NCBI GenBank assembly: GCA_016717725.1
Contig: JADKFA010000045.1
Span: forward strand, 62,001-126,000
DNA length: 64,000 nucleotides
Reading direction: 5' to 3'
DNA from: Bacteroidota bacterium
Lineage (GTDB): Bacteria; Bacteroidota; Bacteroidia; AKYH767-A; OLB10
Shown here piece by piece: positions 59,955 to 64,000 of the stretch. Made by a program: the position numbers and the translations under genes. The notes beneath the pieces were generated by a model, which was given only the letters and a program-made list of their open reading frames with translations, did no database searches and was not told the DNA's origin. Positions within the stretch are counted from its first letter, which is position 1, and every line of letters starts with the position of its first letter.

Positions 59955-60326
59955 TTAATCCATCTTCAAATTAAATTCCTTCTTTGACGTTGAAATTATT
60001 TTAGACAATATCCGTATGATAGCTCGTGTTTCTCCAAGAAGAATTTCATTCGTTGGATACTTAGGTGAAGCTTCACATAGTTCTAACCAATACTCAGTTT
60101 CATCTGCTTCTTTGGCAGCTATTTTCATTTTGTGAATGAAATCCCTTTTACTTTCTGCATTCTGAGATTCTTTTACATTAGCTCCGATGCTTGTTCCCGA
60201 TCTAAATAATTGATCGGCTAACCTATATTTTCGCTCTTCTTTTAGTGCTTCGGTATAGTCAATTATCTGCAACGCAAAATTGAACGTCTTCTTTACAATG
60301 ATATTTTCTGTTTTATCATTTCTCAT
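59955..60326 (-). CDS. four-helix-bundle protein (23S rRNA intervening-sequence protein family)
   Basis: 123 residues. The PF05635 signature is plain: FRSGTSIGANVKESQNAESK then DFIHKMKIAAKEADETEYWLEL. Family members are often encoded by intervening sequences in rRNA genes or by small mobile insertions; their molecular function is not established (nucleic-acid binding suspected). Here it splits scoA from scoB and has TTTCAAATT word repeats on both sides, consistent with arrival as a mobile unit. Confidence 0.93.
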   Translation of the reverse strand: MRNDKTENIIVKKTFNFALQIIDYTEALKEERKYRLADQLFRSGTSIGANVKESQNAESKRDFIHKMKIAAKEADETEYWLELCEASPKYPTNEILLGETRAIIRILSKIISTSKKEFNLKMD

Positions 60327-60339
60327 TTCAAATCATTTT

Positions 60340-60607
60340 TAAATGTTATGGCTAGAAACAAAACCAAGCCTAATTTATAACAAATCAAAACTAATACAAT
60401 TACGTTCAAATTCCAAAAAAAATCAAAATCTCTTCTAAAAAATCCAATTTCTAAATTAAAATCATCCTAGTACAAACCCATCTTCCAATTAAAATCTTCC
60501 GAGAACAAACCCATTTTCAAATTATAATCGTCCGAAAACAATTCCATTTTCAAATTAAAATCGTCCGAAAACCAATCCATTTTCAAATTTTCAAATTAGT
60601 CACATTT
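60340..60607. repeat. AT-rich word-repeat region on the other flank
   Basis: Four to five degenerate ~35-bp units of the type AAACCCATTTTCAAATTA plus AAATCGTCCGA (60470-60600). They mirror those left of the four-helix-bundle gene. Confidence 0.7.
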
Positions 60608-61303
60608 TCAAATTTTTCGTACGGTGCGTTGCTCAATTCGTTTCTCATAGTTACTTCCTTGAAAGATTCGTTGTACATAAATTCCGGGAACATGAATTTG
60701 GTCGGGATCGAGTTTGCCGGCGGGAACTAATTCTTCAACTTCGGCAACGGTTATTCTACCTGCCATTGCCATTTGCATATTGAAGTTGCGTGTGGTTTTG
60801 CGGAAGATGAGATTACCGTGTGTATCGCCTTTCCATGCTTTTACTAAAGCAAAATCAGCATCAAAAGCGTACTCTAACAGATGATCTACACCATTGAAAT
60901 TGCGCACTTCTTTACCGATGGCAACTTCAGTTCCCACGCCTGCACGTAACCAAACCGCAGGCATTCCATAAGCAGCAGCCATGCATCTGGTAGCTAATGT
61001 TCCTTGTGGAATTAAATCTACTTCCAATTCACCACTTAATAATTGTCGCTCGAATTCAGCATTCTCACCCACGTAGGATGAAATCATTTTTTTCACTTGA
61101 CGTGTCTTAAGCATCAACCCAATTCCGAAATCATCCACACCTGCATTGTTTGAAATACAAGTAAGACCTTTGGATCCCTTTTTAACTAACGCGGTGATGC
61201 AATTCTCCGGTATTCCACATAGGCCAAATCCACCAAGCATAATCACGAGGTTATCGGTTAAATCCTTTATTGCGTCGTCTGCATTCTTTACTACTTTATT
61301 CAT
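60608..61303 (-). CDS. scoA: 3-oxoacid CoA-transferase subunit A
   Basis: 231 residues, normal for the A subunit. The CoA-binding GGFGLCGIPENCITAL loop, ISNNAGVDDFGIGLML, SYVGENAEFERQLLSGELEV and QGTLATRCMAAAYGMPAVW are all present. Partner ScoB is encoded downstream after an insertion-like interval. A TATTTTTG -7 element lies 19-26 bases upstream. Confidence 0.95.
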   Translation of the reverse strand: MNKVVKNADDAIKDLTDNLVIMLGGFGLCGIPENCITALVKKGSKGLTCISNNAGVDDFGIGLMLKTRQVKKMISSYVGENAEFERQLLSGELEVDLIPQGTLATRCMAAAYGMPAVWLRAGVGTEVAIGKEVRNFNGVDHLLEYAFDADFALVKAWKGDTHGNLIFRKTTRNFNMQMAMAGRITVAEVEELVPAGKLDPDQIHVPGIYVQRIFQGSNYEKRIEQRTVRKI

Positions 61304-61321
61304 ATCTAATTGCTCTGCTTA

Positions 61322-61329
61322 CAAAAATA
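61322..61329 (-). promoter_or_regulatory. -7 element of scoA
   Basis: On the minus strand TATTTTTG fits TAnnTTTG. In AT-rich DNA this alone is modest evidence. Confidence 0.4.
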
Positions 61330-61425
61330 TTAAAATAGGGGACATATCCATAATTAATTGAACCCTTATTAAAATTTATAGGTCGATAGGAATGAAGAAC
61401 AAAACGATAGAGTATCTGTGGATCT

Positions 61426-62673
61426 TCATTCATTAGAATCATTTAATGAAAAAGGTCGACTAAAACATTTTAATTCCTTCCAAAGAAGTAGTAAAGTAAT
61501 TAGGAACAAAATAGCAATAAAACCAGGATGATACGGGATTGGGGCTCTGTAAATAGCTTCAGGAAATCGACAGTGATGCATGAGAATATCGAGGCTTAGG
61601 AAATAAGCAAGCGACAGAAGAATATAAATCAAATAATTTCTCTTGATGATTGAAGCCGTTCCTACCAATAAGATGGCAGCATGAATGTACCGTTCATGCA
61701 TCTGCGTATTGAAATAATAGAACACTAAATTAACGGTTGCAGCTCCCAATAAAATTGCCGGACCCATTTTGATCAACTTTTCCTTTGAACTAAAAGCAGA
61801 GTGTTTAATATATTTTACAAATGGTTTTAGTGTAAAGATTAAAGCAATAAAAAAAAGTATCATACCCCATGACCTTAATGTAATTCCTAAAAACAGTGTG
61901 GAGTCAGGCATCCATACCAAATCCTTTCCATAGAAAATAAGATGCCATAAATTATAGGCGTGCATGCTTACTGCTGGAACTCGATCAATAGCACCAAAAG
62001 TAATTTCAATTAAATTCATTCCTTGTCCATGGATAATAAATGGAGAGGAAATGATTAAAATTGGAAGTAAGAAAACAAAAGTTGACTTGAACATTCTCCA
62101 TTTCGATTCCCAAAGCCATCCCGAATAAATTAATAACAACAAAGGACCCAGAAAAATAGCTTGCGGTTTCATCATTAAACTACAGCCAAAAGCGGCTATT
62201 GCCCAGTAAGGCTTTTCAAAAATTATTAAAACTAACGTGAGGAAACAGAAAAACATATACATACTGTCCACCTGTCCCCACATCAAAGTAGTATAGAGGA
62301 AGCCTGGATTTAACAAGATCAGCCAAGACCAATAGGGCGATCGCCTATAACGTTTAAGTATATACGCAGCTAACAGTACACTTCCAATATCAAAAACAAA
62401 AATCAAACTTTTCAGAATAGGAATACTCGTTTCAAGCGAAGTTGGACAGAGCCAAACATATACTTGCAATAGATAAAGCAATCCAGGTTGATAATTTATT
62501 ACAGGATCAGTATACGCTGCAGAAAAACCATGCTGTTGAATATACATTGACCATTCAATCCACCAATGAACATCGGCCGCGAAATACAAAGGAGGCATAA
62601 AAAAAATGATGATCATAGACAACAGAAAAGTGGCGAAACAAAATTTAATAAATGGATCTAGTTTAATTTTCAT
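61426..62673 (-). CDS. polytopic membrane mannosyltransferase-like protein (GT-C)
   Basis: 415 residues, about 10-11 membrane segments. The blocks ADVHWWIEWSMYI, LLNPGFLYTTLMWGQVDSMYMFF and MMKPQAIFLGPLLLL are typical of GT-C transferases of the GT87/ALG-like group, where the GQxDS loop lies near the donor site. It probably extends a periplasmic glycan from a polyprenyl-phosphate sugar. It starts 37 bases behind the PBP1A stop and may be cotranscribed. Confidence 0.75.
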   Translation of the reverse strand: MKIKLDPFIKFCFATFLLSMIIIFFMPPLYFAADVHWWIEWSMYIQQHGFSAAYTDPVINYQPGLLYLLQVYVWLCPTSLETSIPILKSLIFVFDIGSVLLAAYILKRYRRSPYWSWLILLNPGFLYTTLMWGQVDSMYMFFCFLTLVLIIFEKPYWAIAAFGCSLMMKPQAIFLGPLLLLIYSGWLWESKWRMFKSTFVFLLPILIISSPFIIHGQGMNLIEITFGAIDRVPAVSMHAYNLWHLIFYGKDLVWMPDSTLFLGITLRSWGMILFFIALIFTLKPFVKYIKHSAFSSKEKLIKMGPAILLGAATVNLVFYYFNTQMHERYIHAAILLVGTASIIKRNYLIYILLSLAYFLSLDILMHHCRFPEAIYRAPIPYHPGFIAILFLITLLLLWKELKCFSRPFSLNDSNE

Positions 62674-62709
62674 TTTCTAATTCGATCCAATTAAATCAGT
62701 TTTCATCTA

Positions 62710-64000
62710 TTAAATTCCAAACTCTGTCCCACCATTTTGTTGCTCGGCAGGCTTTTTATACTGCTTGCAGTCGAGCTCCACACCCAATGGTTTTTCTGGT
62801 TTTTCAAAATCATCCTTAGAGTAATTCAAGTTAGGATCGGCATAAACTTTCTTCATATACAATCCCCAAATGGGCAAAGCGGTATTAGCACCTTGACCGA
62901 GATGTGTCGTGCGAAAATGAATGGATCGATCTTCACATCCTGCCCAAGCTCCACTCACTAATTCAGGAGTGATGCCCATGAACCAACCATCACTATTGTT
63001 CTGTGTTGTTCCTGTTTTTCCTGCAATGTGATTTGTAAATCCGTATTTAGATCCACGCAAACGTGCACCGGTTCCAAACAGCGTAACACCTTTCATCAAA
63101 TTCAACACGAGGTATGCAGTTTCTTCGCTGATGGCTTCTACCTTTCGCGGAACAAAGTCTTGCAACACGGCTCCGTTTTTATCTTCAATACGCAAAATAT
63201 ATTGTGGCTCGGTATACACTCCCTTGTTTGCAAATGTGCTGTAGGCTGCTACCATTTCAAATACCGAAACATCAGCAGTTCCTAATGCAAGAGATGGAAC
63301 GGGATCAAGTGGAGATGTGATGCCCATCTTACGAGCCACTTGCACCACAGCATCTGGACCAAATTGTTTCATCAAGTAAGCAGAAATGCAATTCACCGAT
63401 TCGGCCAATGCTTCTTTCAGTGATAACATGCCACCGTATTTTCCATCGGAGTTGGAAGGTGTCCAAGGCACACCTGCTTGGTCGATGATCGTCACAGGAG
63501 TGTTTGGCAACTCGTAGCAAGGAGAATATCCTTCTTGCATCGCCAAAGTGTATAAAAATGGTTTGAATGTTGAACCTACCTGACGCTTGCCATCTTTCAC
63601 ATGATCGTATTGAAAATATTTATAGTCATTTCCTCCTACCCATGCACGGATGTAACCTGTTTGAGGTTCCATCGACATAAATCCAGTTTGATAAAATAAT
63701 TTATAATACTTGATCGAATCGAGTGGAGACATGCTAGTATCGCGCTCACCTTTCCACGTAAAAATGCGCATTTCAGTTTTCTTATCAAACACTTTCTTGA
63801 TTTCACTTTCACTTTTTCCTGCCTCCTTCAAATTACGATAGCGCTCGCTTTTCATCATCGCATCCTCAATAATTTGGGGTTGATCTGACCAAGCTGTTTT
63901 TCCTTTCCAATGATCGACAAATGTTTTTTGCAGATCAGTCATATGCTCTTTCACTGCTTCTTCCGCATAGCGTTGCATTCGTGAATCGATGGTGGTATAA
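62710..64000 (-). CDS. penicillin-binding protein 1A, C-terminal (transpeptidase) part; 5' end outside window
   Basis: The frame is open to the window edge; in the last codons it reads YTTIDSRMQRYAEEAV, the usual link into the transpeptidase domain, so the glycosyltransferase domain lies beyond 64000. Transpeptidase motifs: SxxK in GSTFKPF, SxN in AESVNCISAYL and KTG in AGKTGTTQNNSDGWFMG. Bifunctional class A PBPs polymerise and cross-link peptidoglycan in the periplasm. A ~60-residue insertion (KTAWSDQPQIIEDAMMKSER) precedes the SxxK, common in Bacteroidota PBP1A. Confidence 0.95.
   Translation of the reverse strand, partial: YTTIDSRMQRYAEEAVKEHMTDLQKTFVDHWKGKTAWSDQPQIIEDAMMKSERYRNLKEAGKSESEIKKVFDKKTEMRIFTWKGERDTSMSPLDSIKYYKLFYQTGFMSMEPQTGYIRAWVGGNDYKYFQYDHVKDGKRQVGSTFKPFLYTLAMQEGYSPCYELPNTPVTIIDQAGVPWTPSNSDGKYGGMLSLKEALAESVNCISAYLMKQFGPDAVVQVARKMGITSPLDPVPSLALGTADVSVFEMVAAYSTFANKGVYTEPQYILRIEDKNGAVLQDFVPRKVEAISEETAYLVLNLMKGVTLFGTGARLRGSKYGFTNHIAGKTGTTQNNSDGWFMGITPELVSGAWAGCEDRSIHFRTTHLGQGANTALPIWGLYMKKVYADPNLNYSKDDFEKPEKPLGVELDCKQYKKPAEQQNGGTEFGI

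Noticed and set aside
59770..60607. CRISPR-like array of TTTCAAATT units
   Set aside because: Units are degenerate, spacing varies, there are no unique spacers of constant length and no cas genes.
1..64000. tRNA, rRNA or insertion sequence genes
   Set aside because: Intergenic gaps were read on both strands and no cloverleaf with CCA-adjacent acceptor, rRNA motif or transposase was recognised; a small ncRNA could still be missed by eye.

Overview
The window comes from a low-GC member of the Bacteroidota (class and order not resolved). Evidence for the phylum: three secreted proteins with a C-terminal type IX secretion (Por) sorting domain; genes preceded by the Bacteroidota -7 element TAnnTTTG; a SUF operon followed by a SufT-like gene and DUF2480; a DAHP synthase fused to chorismate mutase; and many lipoproteins. 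No tRNA, rRNA, CRISPR array, insertion sequence or prophage was recognised.

Layout. 1-8.3 kb (+): a truncated thioredoxin-like protein, then three T9SS cargo proteins (lysyl-oxidase-like with a P-domain, a WIGT propeller protein, and a protein with seven ~60-residue repeats). 8.9-19.8 kb (-): dnaG, a polyprenyl diphosphate synthase, two TonB-C paralogues, DUF2480, then sufT-E-S-D-C-B-A, transcribed from the sufA side. 20.2-27.7 kb: PiT phosphate transporter (frameshifted) with its DUF47 partner, thiL, a glycosyltransferase, a GNAT enzyme, a subtilase lipoprotein and superoxide dismutase. 27.9-33.1 kb: a DinD-like gene with a perfect 28-bp palindrome behind it, then a four-gene (-) operon: porin, Rieske lipoprotein, imelysin, di-heme oxidoreductase. 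A 21-bp perfect inverted repeat over its promoter is closely matched upstream of sufA, suggesting one iron-responsive regulator for both.

33.3-35.9 kb is an AT-rich accessory island of small unknown genes. Its last three form a tight operon ending in a clear SecB-like chaperone and may be a toxin-antitoxin-chaperone module. This is the best candidate for an undescribed system here. 35.9-45.3 kb (-): aro/pheA fusion, frr, pyrH, lysA, an unknown gene, then tsf, rpsB, rpsI, rplM. 45.4-64 kb: a surface-glycan region with two methyltransferases (one interrupted by tandem stop codons), two GT2 enzymes, five large GT-C-type membrane proteins, a GH5-like glycosidase and two small lipoproteins sharing a beta-sandwich domain with one GT-C protein. 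It also holds scoA/scoB, split by a four-helix-bundle gene and AT-rich word repeats, and the 3' part of a PBP1A gene that runs off the window.

Two window-wide themes. (1) Four conserved genes (pit, aro/pheA, frr, lysA), and probably a fifth unknown one, are broken by single-base indels in short homopolymers. This looks more like uncorrected sequencing error than gene decay. (2) Intergenic DNA is unusually rich in dispersed words: CCCGATAGCTATCGGG palindromes, AAGGCGCTAAG mosaics, ACGAATTACGAAT strings, AGCTTGTCGA tracts, TTTCAAATT tracts and long GAGAC...GTCTC hairpins. Gene positions and motifs were read by eye; no database search or computed GC value was available.
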